Below are positions 42,208 through 50,891 of a stretch of DNA of 64,000 nucleotides, one piece after another. Both the position numbers and the translations under genes were made by a program. Position 1 is the first letter of the stretch; every line of letters begins with the position of its first letter. Below the pieces are notes generated by a model. The model had not been told where the DNA came from and did no database searches. It worked only from the letters and a program-made list of their open reading frames with translations. Where the stretch lies: the NCBI RefSeq assembly GCF_031583145.1, contig NZ_CP134050.1, forward strand, positions 3,919,501 through 3,983,500, in the 5' to 3' direction. The DNA comes from Brevibacillus brevis. GTDB taxonomy: Bacteria > Bacillota > Bacilli > Brevibacillales > Brevibacillaceae.

Positions 42208-42372
42208 GGTCATCCCTCCTGACGAATTCATCGTACACATTTACGCACCGTCAATGTCAACGGGTATTCTCCACCCTTTTTTTGCATCTATTCAGGAACC
42301 TTTCTGCCGCGTCTTGCTACGATCCGCTTTTCCAGACTCGCTGGCTGCCCGCGAATAAACCGTGACGGGAGC

Positions 42373-42402
42373 AAAAAAGCTCGTCCCCCTGCGGAGACGA
42401 GC
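42373..42402 (-). terminator. terminator downstream of the GGDEF-like regulator gene
   Basis: GCTCGTCC (42379-42386) pairs with GAGACGAGC (42394-42402); on the minus strand it is followed by TTTTTT. Confidence 0.8.
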
Positions 42403-42404
42403 CT

Positions 42405-42506
42405 TCATGCCTGATCTTTTTTCGCTTTTTTTGCCATTGCGGCAACGATCCCGCGACCCGCTTCGATTCGAAACCGATACCAAATCGCTTCGATCGCCAG
42501 TCGCAC
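42405..42506 (-). CDS. possible 33-residue basic peptide
   Basis: Directly after the regulator's stop an open frame reads VRLAIEAIWYRFRIEAGRG and ends in a lysine-rich AKKAKKDQA. The only start available is a GTG without a ribosome site, so it is doubtful, but the amphipathic character is notable. The terminator follows its stop within a few bases. Confidence 0.25.
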   Translation of the reverse strand: MRLAIEAIWYRFRIEAGRGIVAAMAKKAKKDQA

Positions 42507-42520
42507 AGGCTTGACGCTGC

Positions 42521-43816
42521 CTACTCCAAACGGTATATTTTCCCGGGCCGTCCACGAGATGAAGTCGCCTTCTCCCCGACGCAGACCGCCAGCCCTACCT
42601 CCGCCAAGCTCGTGATAATGCGCCGGACATTGCGCTCGTCCAGATGGAGCTGAGTAGCCAGCTCCTTTGTGGAAAAAGTGGCCCAGCCCATTTTCCGGAC
42701 GAATGCGGCAATCTTGTTGTACGTCCGGATGCCCACATTCGCTTTTTTGAGCCGCTCCAGAAACTCCGGATCATCCATGCGGACCGAGTAGGAAAGTTCC
42801 TCGTCTTTTCCTGCCGATTCGATGACGGTGCCGTCTTCCTGAACGATCACAATCCCGGATTCGGCTTTTTCTTTCGAGTACTGGATGGCTGAAATCGCAT
42901 TGACCTCCGCGGAAAAGACCGTTTCCCCAAAGCCGATTCCGACTTCGACCGTCGATTCCGTCTCCAGCGCGAGCTGCTCGACCGTGTTTTTGAGCATGTC
43001 CAGCCTGCGCTCGATCGCTCCCCGAGAGCTGAAGATCACGTAGCGGCCGTTTCCCCGCTCCATGAGTGAGCCGTCGATCGTTTCGCAGAGGCGGATCAGC
43101 GCCTCCTTCAGCCGCAGCTCGAGGTATTGCAGCCGGTACGGGTTTCTTGCCTTCTCCGCGATTTTGTCAAATTCGTCGATCTCGATGATCTCGACGGCGA
43201 TTTGTGTATCCTTGAAATAAAAAGCCCGAACCCTTTCCGCCAGGATGCGCAGGGCCTGGTTGATCTCCAATTCGCTGGGGGTAAACCAATAGGCCGGTAC
43301 ACCCGCCTCTTTCAGCTGGAGATAGACGCCTTCGAAGCAGGTGATGGCGGCGTCCGTCTTGCCCTCGCGCCACAGCTGCAGGTGAAAGTCTAGCAGGTCA
43401 TCCGGATTCGTATCGATATCGTATGTCTTCACATAAAGGTCTTTGGCTGCGAAATCCAGCTGTCCGAGCGCGACCTCCAGCTGCGACTCGTACAGCTCGT
43501 CGATGCTTACGCGCTCGATGAATTTCCCCTGATGATACGCCATTAGCAGAAAGCAGCGGTACAGGCTGGACTCGGTATGCTGGATGTGCACGAGGTTTTC
43601 GTCCGTATGCAGGACATCCTCCGCGATCAAATAAGGCAGTTTTCCGGAAAAGAGCCACATGTCGACCTGGTCGTCGTTCTCTTGCACGATGCGGCGTGTC
43701 TCCTGAAATTCATGGTACGGCAAAGGAATAAATCGCATGATCGGTTCAAATTCCGCTGCCAGCCCCAGTATCCTGTCTACCGAAGTCTTTGGCCCAACAA
43801 CACCAATTTGATACAT
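42521..43816 (-). CDS. GGDEF-like/winged-helix transcriptional regulator
   Basis: This 431-residue protein has three parts. An N-terminal region looks like a ligand-sensing fold (IGVVGPKTSVDRILGLAAEF, ending near residue 180). A middle part resembles a degenerate nucleotide-cyclase/GGDEF-like fold (ERGNGRYVIFSSRG, STVEVGIGFGETVFSAEVNAISAI), without a GGDEF signature. A C-terminal winged helix (FSTKELATQLHLDERNVRRIITSLAEVGL) ends in GRPGKIYRLE. I do not recognise a named family member. It is the next gene after the nitroreductase, with its own upstream region and a terminator between, so it is a plausible regulator of the argH-to-nitroreductase operon. Confidence 0.7.
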   Translation of the reverse strand: MYQIGVVGPKTSVDRILGLAAEFEPIMRFIPLPYHEFQETRRIVQENDDQVDMWLFSGKLPYLIAEDVLHTDENLVHIQHTESSLYRCFLLMAYHQGKFIERVSIDELYESQLEVALGQLDFAAKDLYVKTYDIDTNPDDLLDFHLQLWREGKTDAAITCFEGVYLQLKEAGVPAYWFTPSELEINQALRILAERVRAFYFKDTQIAVEIIEIDEFDKIAEKARNPYRLQYLELRLKEALIRLCETIDGSLMERGNGRYVIFSSRGAIERRLDMLKNTVEQLALETESTVEVGIGFGETVFSAEVNAISAIQYSKEKAESGIVIVQEDGTVIESAGKDEELSYSVRMDDPEFLERLKKANVGIRTYNKIAAFVRKMGWATFSTKELATQLHLDERNVRRIITSLAEVGLAVCVGEKATSSRGRPGKIYRLE

Positions 43817-43955
43817 ATCGAAACCCCTTCGTGCCTATTTATTCATCGTTTCGTATTTTTCCATTATTCGTATATAATATCGCACTTATGGGATGAGCGT
43901 ATATATCTAGGCGAAAACTTTTGGCTGCTCAAACTTTTTGGCCAAGTCCCGAATC

Positions 43956-43976
43956 CGCCGAGAAGCTACCTCGGCG
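43956..43976. repeat. hairpin upstream of the regulator gene
   Basis: CGCCGAG and CTCGGCG form a 7-bp stem with a 7-base loop, next to the terminator of the preceding operon. It has no T run. Confidence 0.5.
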
Positions 43977-43978
43977 AT

Positions 43979-44025
43979 GAAAAAAAGAGCTCCGCTAATG
44001 GCAGCCATTATCAGAACTCTTTTTA
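43979..44025 (-). terminator. terminator of the argH-to-nitroreductase operon
   Basis: On the minus strand AAGAG...TAATGG pairs with CCATTA...CTCTT in a long stem followed by TTTTTTTC, just after the nitroreductase stop. Confidence 0.82.
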
Positions 44026-44029
44026 GTCC

Positions 44030-44767
44030 TTATTTCCTTAGAAGCCCTTGGTTTTCTACGTAGTTTTTGATGTTGGCCCGTCTGGCTCGATTGAAGTACT
44101 CCGCCATTTGCTTCGTCCAGCCATCTGTCTGTTTGCCGTTGGTGCGCCTGCGGTAGTAGTCTGCGGAGATCGCCTCATACTCCTCCAGCCCGGACAGCAT
44201 GTCCTCCGTGCGATAAGCATCCTCATGCACCACCACTCGCTGCGGCAATCTCGGTTTTTGCAGCGGTTCTTCCGCAGGATATCCCAGACACATCCCCATG
44301 ATCGGCATGGTGTAGCGAGGCAGGTCCAGCAGTTCGCTGACCGCTTCGGGATTGTCGCGTATGCCGCCGATCATGACTCCGCCCAGACCGAACGATCTGG
44401 CTGCGATCATCACGTTTTGCGCAGCGAGGGCTGTATCTACTGCGCCTACCAGCAAATCCTCCGGCTGGCCGAGCGTAAACGAGGTGGCGTGCATCTCGCA
44501 CGTCAGCTGCAACCGATAGAAGTCCGCGCAAAACACCAAAAACACGGGACTGGTAGCGATAAACGCTTGCGAGCAAAGCTCCGCCAAACGCTTTTGGATC
44601 GCTTTGTCCTTTACATGAACGATGCTGTAAGCCTGCACGTTGTGAGAAGTAGGCGCCCATTGGGCCGATGCGAACAATGCTTCGAGAATTTCCCGCGAAA
44701 CAGGCTCGTTGGTATACTTCCGGATGGACCTGTGGCTTTGGATCAGCCTCGTCGTCTCGTTCGTCAT
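44030..44767 (-). CDS. nitroreductase family protein (NfrA-like)
   Basis: This 245-residue FMN-dependent NAD(P)H reductase has the HRSIRKYTNEPVSREILEALFASAQWAPTSHNVQAYSI N terminus and the RSFGLGGVMIGGIRDN region of NfrA-type nitroreductases. NfrA-type reductases act on quinones, nitro compounds or flavins. The ATG at 44767 overlaps the stop of the deacetylase-like gene (ATGA), so it is translationally coupled to it and is the last gene of the operon. In this setting it might reduce a pathway intermediate; that is inference. Confidence 0.9.
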   Translation of the reverse strand: MTNETTRLIQSHRSIRKYTNEPVSREILEALFASAQWAPTSHNVQAYSIVHVKDKAIQKRLAELCSQAFIATSPVFLVFCADFYRLQLTCEMHATSFTLGQPEDLLVGAVDTALAAQNVMIAARSFGLGGVMIGGIRDNPEAVSELLDLPRYTMPIMGMCLGYPAEEPLQKPRLPQRVVVHEDAYRTEDMLSGLEEYEAISADYYRRRTNGKQTDGWTKQMAEYFNRARRANIKNYVENQGLLRK

Positions 44768-45606
44768 TTCTGTTGCCCCCGCATGGTAAACTCCGCCATC
44801 TGACGCGCCGTACAAATCCATACATCGTCCCTCTGGCGAATGTAGGCGAACAGCTTCTCCAGCAGTCCGATCCGTCCCGGAGTGCCGATCGTCTGCGGGT
44901 CAAACTGCGTGACGTAATGCAAGCCGTACTCGTAAAAACCGTCGAACTCCCGTTTCCAGGCGCTGAGGACTTGCGTGTAGTTCGCGATCCTGCCCTGTCC
45001 TGCTGGAAAAGCCGGGGTGTAGTTGAAAGCAAAGTACGGGAAGTCGTTTAACTCCCAATGCAGCGGGAGCTCGACCAGTGGCGGCCGTTGCCCGGAAAAC
45101 GCATGAATATACGGACGGTCGTCTCCGAACAGAGAGCTCGAATAAAGAAAGCCGAAATCCGCTAAAAGCTCCAGCGTCTCTTGGGTCATCTCTCCCTCCG
45201 GCGCGCGAAAGCCGACCGGGCGAGTGCCTGTGATCTCTTCCAGCACGTCCATGCCCCTCACGATCTCCTCACGCTGCCGATCCACGGAAAGATGTCCGAA
45301 GTTTTCATGCGTATAGCCGTGGTGAGCGATTTCATGGCCCCTCTTCACGATTTCCCGCACCTGCTCCGGATAGGTCTGTGCTGTTCGGCCAGGGATGAAA
45401 AAAGTGGCCGTGATCCCGTATTCGTCCAGCGCGTTCAAGACTCTCTGAAGCCCGCGATTCGGACCGTATTGCCCCATCGACAAGGTTTTCGGACGGTGGA
45501 TGCTATCCGGAAACATGCTGAGCCAAAAAAATTCCGCATCCAGATTGATGGTCACCGTCACGGCGCACTTGGCACGATTGGGCCAAACGATATGGTTGTC
45601 AGGCAT
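44764..45606 (-). CDS. polysaccharide deacetylase-like hydrolase (PuuE/cyclic imidase type), copy 2
   Basis: This 280-residue NodB-homology protein has the metal-site Asp in TINLDAEFFW (about residue 20) and the paired histidines in GHEIAHHGYTHENFG (about residues 95-108), then GFRAPEGEMTQETLELLADFGF. This is the PuuE allantoinase / HpPgdA / cyclic imide hydrolase branch, not the secreted sugar deacetylases: there is no signal peptide. It is a clear paralogue of the gene just upstream. AAGGAGG precedes the ATG at 45606. The neighbours favour hydrolysis of a cyclic amide or imide in the cytosol. Confidence 0.82.
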   Translation of the reverse strand: MPDNHIVWPNRAKCAVTVTINLDAEFFWLSMFPDSIHRPKTLSMGQYGPNRGLQRVLNALDEYGITATFFIPGRTAQTYPEQVREIVKRGHEIAHHGYTHENFGHLSVDRQREEIVRGMDVLEEITGTRPVGFRAPEGEMTQETLELLADFGFLYSSSLFGDDRPYIHAFSGQRPPLVELPLHWELNDFPYFAFNYTPAFPAGQGRIANYTQVLSAWKREFDGFYEYGLHYVTQFDPQTIGTPGRIGLLEKLFAYIRQRDDVWICTARQMAEFTMRGQQK

Positions 45607-45626
45607 GCTGTCCCCTCCTTCTCCTC

Positions 45627-46472
45627 CTAATACTTCTCTCTCCACCATTCGGCGATCTGCTCCCCGGTGGCAAACCATACGTCCGGATGGGACTTGATGT
45701 GCTGAATCAATTGTTCCAGCATCAGGATCCGGCCCGGCTTCCCGATGATTTGCGGGTGCATCATGAGCACGTAGCACAAGCCGTATCGGTAGTAGCCGTC
45801 GAATTCCTGCTTGAAGTTGTCCAGCACGTACTCATGGCTGCTGATCCGGTCTTGGCCGGCAGGTTCGGCCGGGTACAGGTTGTAGCCGAATTGCACGTAA
45901 TCGTCCAGCTCCCATCTTGGCGGAATCTCGATGAAATCGGATTCCTCGCCATTCAGCACGGTGCGATACGGACGGTCATCCCCGCGCATGGAGCTGGAGT
46001 AGAGGAAGCCCGCGTCGTGCAAGAGCTGCGGAGTCTGCTTGGCCCAGTCACCCGAAGGCGTCCGAAAGCCTCTCGCTTCTTTTCCGACCATTCGTTTGAA
46101 GATGTCTTGGCTGCGCTGGATGATGTCGAGCTGCTCTTCGGAGGACAGATCGACAAACCTTTCGTGAAGGTAGCCGTGATGCCCCAATTCGTGACCCTCC
46201 TTCGCAATCGCGACAAAAGGCTCCGGGTATGTTTCCGCCACCCATGCCGGGACAAAAAACGTAGCGGGAAGGTCGTATTTGCGCAGTAGCTCCAGAATTC
46301 GCGGCACGGAGCGCAGCGGCCCGTACTGCCCGATGGACAGGGAACGAATAAACTGGGAGCCTCCTTCTATATGCTTGTTTCCATTTGCCCAAATCGTTTC
46401 CGCATCCATATCGAAACTCAACATGACAGCACATCTGGCGCCGTTCGGCCATTGCAAACGCGGTTCGCTCAC
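45627..46472 (-). CDS. polysaccharide deacetylase-like hydrolase (PuuE/cyclic imidase type), copy 1
   Basis: This 281-residue protein has LSFDMDAETIW for the metal Asp and GHELGHHGYLHERFVDL for the paired His, then GFRTPSGDWAKQTPQLLHDAGF. Like its neighbour it lacks a signal peptide and belongs to the PuuE/HpPgdA/imidase branch. The start is GTG 46472 with AGGAGGTG about 9 bases upstream. Two paralogues in tandem suggest either two related substrates or a heteromeric enzyme. Confidence 0.82.
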   Translation of the reverse strand: MSEPRLQWPNGARCAVMLSFDMDAETIWANGNKHIEGGSQFIRSLSIGQYGPLRSVPRILELLRKYDLPATFFVPAWVAETYPEPFVAIAKEGHELGHHGYLHERFVDLSSEEQLDIIQRSQDIFKRMVGKEARGFRTPSGDWAKQTPQLLHDAGFLYSSSMRGDDRPYRTVLNGEESDFIEIPPRWELDDYVQFGYNLYPAEPAGQDRISSHEYVLDNFKQEFDGYYRYGLCYVLMMHPQIIGKPGRILMLEQLIQHIKSHPDVWFATGEQIAEWWREKY

Positions 46473-46494
46473 GTTCGTGGCACCTCCTTGTTGG

Positions 46495-47217
46495 TTAAAT
46501 CATTTTTTCCAGGAACTGTTTGGCACGCTCCGACTTCGGATTTTGGAAAAACTCGGAAGGCGAAGCGTCCTCCACCAGTCTTCCGCCGTCCAAAAAGCAG
46601 ATGCGGTCCGCTACTTCCCGCGCGAACGCCATCTCGTGCGTGACGAGCGCCATGGTGATCCCGGTATGGGCCAGCGCTTGAATTACCTGCAGCACTTCTT
46701 TGACCATTTCCGGATCCAGCGCCGAGGTCGGTTCGTCAAACAACATGACTTCCGGTTCCATCGCCAAAGCGCGGGCGATCGCCACCCGTTGCTTTTGGCC
46801 GCCGGACAGTTTTCCCGGGAACACATCCTGTTTGTCTTTCAGTCCAACCCGGGTGAGCAGTTCGATCCCCTTCTGCTCGGCCTGCTCTTTGCTCATGCCT
46901 TTCACCTTCATCGGCGCGTAGGTCATATTTTGCATAACCGTCATATGGGGGAACAGATTGAAGTGTTGAAACACCATCCCGATGTTTTGCCGCACCGCCA
47001 TCAGGTTGGTCTTCGGGCTGGTGATGTCCTGGCCCTTGATCATGACAGACCCGCTCGTCGGCGTTTCCAGCAAGTTCATGCAGCGAAGCAGCGTCGATTT
47101 CCCCGATCCGGACGGGCCGATAATCGCCACGACGTCTCCCTTGCCGATTTCAAGGGAAATGTCACGGAGGACTTCCAGTTGTCCAAAACGTTTTGAGAGG
47201 CCCTCTATTTTAATCAC
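46495..47217 (-). CDS. amino acid ABC transporter ATP-binding protein (GlnQ type)
   Basis: This 240-residue ATPase has Walker A GPSGSGKST, QHFNLFPHMTVMQNM, signature LSGGQKQRVAIARALAMEP, Walker B VMLFDEPTSALDPEMV and switch LVTHEM. The pattern is that of polar amino-acid importers. Its start overlaps the permease stop by 8 bases. With the permease and binding protein it forms a complete importer. Confidence 0.95.
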   Translation of the reverse strand: MIKIEGLSKRFGQLEVLRDISLEIGKGDVVAIIGPSGSGKSTLLRCMNLLETPTSGSVMIKGQDITSPKTNLMAVRQNIGMVFQHFNLFPHMTVMQNMTYAPMKVKGMSKEQAEQKGIELLTRVGLKDKQDVFPGKLSGGQKQRVAIARALAMEPEVMLFDEPTSALDPEMVKEVLQVIQALAHTGITMALVTHEMAFAREVADRICFLDGGRLVEDASPSEFFQNPKSERAKQFLEKMI

Positions 47218-47869
47218 TTCTGCGCACTCTCCTTTCCAGTTGCCGCGCGATGGAAGTCAGGATCATGACGAGAACGTAGTAGATCGCCGCCGCCAGGATC
47301 AGCGGTTCAAACGCCAGATACGTCTCGTTTTGAATCACTTGCGCCCCTCTCAAAATATCCATGACGCCGATGGTCGCCACCAGTGTCGAATCTTTCAAAA
47401 GCCCAATGCTTTCGTTCACAAGCGCAGGCAAAATGTGTTTCAATGCCTGCGGAAAAATAATGTCGAGCATCATTCGGCGGTACGGAACGCCGAGAGACAT
47501 CGCCGCTTCCCGTTGCCCTTTATCCACGGCGAGGATCCCGCCGCGGATGACTTCGGAGATATAGGCTGCAGAGTTCAAGCCAAATGTGAGAACGGCCGCC
47601 TCCAGGGCGGGAATGCTGTACCCCGTCAACTGCGGCGTCGCGAAGTACACGAGAAACAGCTGCACCAGCAAAGGCGTGCCCCGAAAAACGGACGTGTAGG
47701 CGATTCCGAACCAGGCGAGCGGCTTGATTCTGGAGATCTTGAAAAGCGAGAGAATGGTCCCCCAAATAAAACCCGCAATGGCAGAAAGCACGGTAAATTT
47801 CAACGTGACCAGTACTCCGTTCAAGAGGAACGGAATACTGGGAATAATTTGCTCAAATTGCAGATTCAT
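47210..47869 (-). CDS. amino acid ABC transporter permease (GlnP/HisM type)
   Basis: This 219-residue membrane protein has about five helices and the conserved SVFRGTPLLVQLFLVYF and EVIRGGILAVDKGQREAAMSLG motif, the contact loop to the ATPase. It lies 11 bases after the binding-protein stop and overlaps the ATPase gene. Confidence 0.95.
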   Translation of the reverse strand: MNLQFEQIIPSIPFLLNGVLVTLKFTVLSAIAGFIWGTILSLFKISRIKPLAWFGIAYTSVFRGTPLLVQLFLVYFATPQLTGYSIPALEAAVLTFGLNSAAYISEVIRGGILAVDKGQREAAMSLGVPYRRMMLDIIFPQALKHILPALVNESIGLLKDSTLVATIGVMDILRGAQVIQNETYLAFEPLILAAAIYYVLVMILTSIARQLERRVRRSD

Positions 47870-47880
47870 GGCTGACTCCT

Positions 47881-48675
47881 TTATTGTTGGTTGAATTCTT
47901 TACCGAGCCATTTCTCAATCAGCTTGTCCAATTCGCCGTTTTCTTTCATTTTCTTCAGTTCTTTGTTAAACGGCTCTACCCACTTGGAGCCTTTCGGGAA
48001 TGCGAACGCGAAGGTGTCGTCGGTAGCCGGCAGCAGGTGCATTTCCAGTTCCGGATACTTCTTCAGGAAGACGGCTGCCTGGGAGCCGTCGATAAATGCC
48101 GCATCTACACGCTTGTTGTTCAGCTCCTGAATGACGGCCGTGCTGTTGTCCAGACTGACGACATTGGCACCCTGGATGGCTTTGGCGTCTTTTTCATACG
48201 TCGTGCCGAATACGACAGCGATCTTTTTGCCACCGAGCTGATCCAGAGCGGAGAAGTTCGAGCCCTTGGGCGCCAGGATCGCATTGCGCGGGGAGAAGTA
48301 TGAGTCGGAGAAGTCGACGTTTTTCTTCCGTTCCTCTGTCGGAGACATGGCAGACACGGCGACGTCGGCACGTCCATCCATCAAGGAGCCGATCAAGCCG
48401 GAGAAGGCGATATCATTAATGGTCATGGTGACACCCAGATTGCTGGCAATTTGGTTCGCGATGTCAATGTCCAGACCGACGTACTTTTTCTCTCCGCTGG
48501 AGGTGTCTACGGATTCGAATGGCGGGAAGGTCGCATTGGTCACAACGACCAGCTCCTTGTCCGATTTCTTGCCATCCGCTTGCGGACTTGCCTGCTGGGA
48601 ACTTCCACAGCCCGCCAGCATGGCTACAGACAGTACGGCAGTCAACAACACACCTGCAAATGCTTTCTTTTTCAT
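47881..48675 (-). CDS. amino acid ABC transporter substrate-binding lipoprotein
   Basis: This 264-residue family 3 solute-binding lipoprotein has a signal peptide ending in the lipobox LAGC. TNATFPPFESVDTSSGEKKYVGLDIDIA is the canonical start of the binding domain, and an arginine for the carboxylate lies in DGRADVAVSAMSPTEERKK. ATG 48675 is preferred over TTG 48684 because GGGAG lies 9 bases upstream. Substrate is a polar amino acid or derivative. Confidence 0.93.
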   Translation of the reverse strand: MKKKAFAGVLLTAVLSVAMLAGCGSSQQASPQADGKKSDKELVVVTNATFPPFESVDTSSGEKKYVGLDIDIANQIASNLGVTMTINDIAFSGLIGSLMDGRADVAVSAMSPTEERKKNVDFSDSYFSPRNAILAPKGSNFSALDQLGGKKIAVVFGTTYEKDAKAIQGANVVSLDNSTAVIQELNNKRVDAAFIDGSQAAVFLKKYPELEMHLLPATDDTFAFAFPKGSKWVEPFNKELKKMKENGELDKLIEKWLGKEFNQQ

Positions 48676-48741
48676 GATGAACAACTCCCTTTTTATAATG
48701 AAAAATGAGATACCTGATAGAAGGCTTGCACCAAACCCAGA

Positions 48742-49473
48742 TCAGAGCTCTCCGCTGCTCCAGCTCCGATGCCGGAGCGGCGGTGACGGATAGGCGATGC
48801 GGCTGTGCGACAAGCGCTGGGCGTGAAGCAGCTCGGCCATGTTGATGGCGGCAAAAGCCGGATCGACGACGGGCGCGCCCGTGAGTTCGGAAACTTCCCG
48901 GCCCATCCCCGCAAAGCTGAGGCAGCCCAAAACAAGCACGTGCGCACGGTCTTTTTCGATACAGTCGCGTCCCGCTTCCGCAAGCAGTCGAATCGTATCC
49001 GGAATGTCGTGGCGCGGGTCGTCGGTTGGAAGCTCGATACTCCGTACGGAAGCGAGCCTGCTGGGGTCCACTCCCGAATAGCGAACCGATTCTTCTTTTT
49101 CGGGCATCCTCTTGTGCGAGGTGGTCAGCAGGGAAAAGCGATAGCCCAGCATGCCCGCTACGAGCATGGACGCTTGACCTCCTCCGATCACGGGGATTCG
49201 GACGACTTCCCGGCACGCCACCATCGCCGGGTCGCTCAGGCAATAGAGAACCACTGCATCATAGCCGTCTTGTTCGGCTTGCTTCGCACGCTTCACAATT
49301 TCGGCTCCCGCGAGAACGACGTCCAGTGCGGAGTCGATGGCCACGTGCGTGTCGGTCAGGCAGTCCATGGAGATGACCGTATCCGGCTTCGCAACCGCCT
49401 GCAGCATCCGCTCGCGGCTTCGCAAGGTCTCGTCGGACATGCCGAAGTCCGGGTTAATCACCTTGATACGCAT
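48742..49473 (-). CDS. Asp/Glu/hydantoin racemase family protein
   Basis: This 243-residue protein starts with IKVINPDFGMSDETL, the HydA-racemase-like entry, and has both expected catalytic cysteines, in VVLYCLSDPAM (about residue 78) and VLGCLSFAGMG (about residue 185). Hydantoin racemases interconvert D- and L-5-substituted hydantoins; relatives racemise free Asp or Glu. The frame ends in a proline/arginine/serine-rich tail. It lies 38 bases after argH and before the binding protein, in one operon. Confidence 0.9.
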   Translation of the reverse strand: MRIKVINPDFGMSDETLRSRERMLQAVAKPDTVISMDCLTDTHVAIDSALDVVLAGAEIVKRAKQAEQDGYDAVVLYCLSDPAMVACREVVRIPVIGGGQASMLVAGMLGYRFSLLTTSHKRMPEKEESVRYSGVDPSRLASVRSIELPTDDPRHDIPDTIRLLAEAGRDCIEKDRAHVLVLGCLSFAGMGREVSELTGAPVVDPAFAAINMAELLHAQRLSHSRIAYPSPPLRHRSWSSGEL

Positions 49474-49510
49474 TAAAATCCCTCCCCGGTTTTCCGATCT
49501 GTCTGTTTGC

Positions 49511-50830
49511 CTACTGCTTTAGAGCGACTTTCGTACCTTTGTTCAAAATATTGTGATAGTCAATATACTCATAAAGATCTTGATCGATCTTCTCTTCAAA
49601 CGACTGCAACTCTTCCAGCGAAAGGTCTTCGATTCCCTTGTGATGATCCTCGCAGTAGATGACGATGGATCCGACGATGCTGTGGGCGTCCCGGAATGCG
49701 ACTCCCTTTTTCACCAGGTAATCGGCAAGCTCGGTTGCGTTCAGGAAGCCCTTTTTCACGGCGGACTCCATGTTTTTGTGCAACACTTTCATCGAGGCGA
49801 TCATCTTGGCCATGATTTGCAGGCACGCGATCGTCGTATCCAGTGCGTTAAAGAACGCCTCCTTGTCCTCCTGCATGTCCTTGTTGTACGCCAGAGGCAA
49901 GCCTTTCATCGTCGTGAGCAGAGAAACCAGCGAGCCGTAGACGCGTCCCGATTTGCCGCGGATCAGCTCGGCTGCATCCGGGTTTTTCTTTTGCGGCATG
50001 ATGCTGCTCCCTGTGGCGTACGCATCGTCGATTTCGATGAATTTGAATTCCTGGCTGCTCCACAAAATCAGTTCCTCGCTCAGCCTGCTCAGGTGCATCA
50101 TGATGATCGAGAAATCGGCCATCAGCTCCAGCAAGTAATCCCGATCGCTGACCCCGTCGATGAAGTTGTCTACCGGTTTGGCGAAGTTCAGCTCGCGGGC
50201 CGTGATCTCCCTGTCGATCAGATGGGTCGTGCCGGCCAGCGCGCCGCAGCCAAGCGGGCTTTCATCCAATATTTCCATCGCGTTTCGAATCCGTTTCTTA
50301 TCCCGCTCCAGCATTTGCGCATACGCCAGCAGATGGTGCTTCATCGTCACGACTTGCGCCCGCTGCAGATGGGTATAGCCTGGCATGATCGAAGGATTTT
50401 CTTCCGCCTTGGTTTTCAGGCTCTCCTGCAGTTCCTCTACCGCTGCCAGCACGTCACTCGCTTTTCGCCTCGCATACAGGCGGATGTCTACGGCGACCTG
50501 GTCGTTTCTGCTCCGGGCCGTATGTAGTTTTTTGCCAGTGTCTCCGATGCGCTGGATCAGATGGCTCTCCACGAAGCTGTGGATGTCTTCGTACTCGCCT
50601 TCCAACGCCAGCGCGCCGCTTTCGATGTCTTGCAGAATGGACAAGAGTCCCTCGCGTATTTTCTCCCCTTCTTCCCGGGTCAGAATGGAACATTGCGTCA
50701 GCATGTTGACATGGGCCACGCTGCCGGAAATATCTTCGAGATACATGCGCCTGTCGACGTGCAGGGAACTGTTGAAATCCTCCATGAGTTTGTTTTCTTC
50801 CTTGCGAAAGCGCCCTCCCCATAGCTTCAT
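49511..50830 (-). CDS. argH: argininosuccinate lyase family protein
   Basis: This 439-residue protein belongs to the aspartase/fumarase superfamily and is closest to ArgH: KLWGGRFRKEENKLMEDFNSS at the start, HTARSRNDQVAVD, PGYTHLQRAQV with the catalytic His, and the signature GSSIMPQKKNPD with the catalytic Ser loop. True ArgH cleaves argininosuccinate to arginine and fumarate. No argG is nearby, although argG and argH are usually adjacent. The same fold is used by lyases that cleave other N-substituted aspartates such as EDDS. The operon context (racemase, importer, imidase-like hydrolases) makes a catabolic role possible. Confidence 0.85.
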   Translation of the reverse strand: MKLWGGRFRKEENKLMEDFNSSLHVDRRMYLEDISGSVAHVNMLTQCSILTREEGEKIREGLLSILQDIESGALALEGEYEDIHSFVESHLIQRIGDTGKKLHTARSRNDQVAVDIRLYARRKASDVLAAVEELQESLKTKAEENPSIMPGYTHLQRAQVVTMKHHLLAYAQMLERDKKRIRNAMEILDESPLGCGALAGTTHLIDREITARELNFAKPVDNFIDGVSDRDYLLELMADFSIIMMHLSRLSEELILWSSQEFKFIEIDDAYATGSSIMPQKKNPDAAELIRGKSGRVYGSLVSLLTTMKGLPLAYNKDMQEDKEAFFNALDTTIACLQIMAKMIASMKVLHKNMESAVKKGFLNATELADYLVKKGVAFRDAHSIVGSIVIYCEDHHKGIEDLSLEELQSFEEKIDQDLYEYIDYHNILNKGTKVALKQ

Positions 50831-50891
50831 TGCCGAAACTCCTCCTCAAATTCCTGCCAAATAAACAGCCAAATGCACAATCGTTAATATA

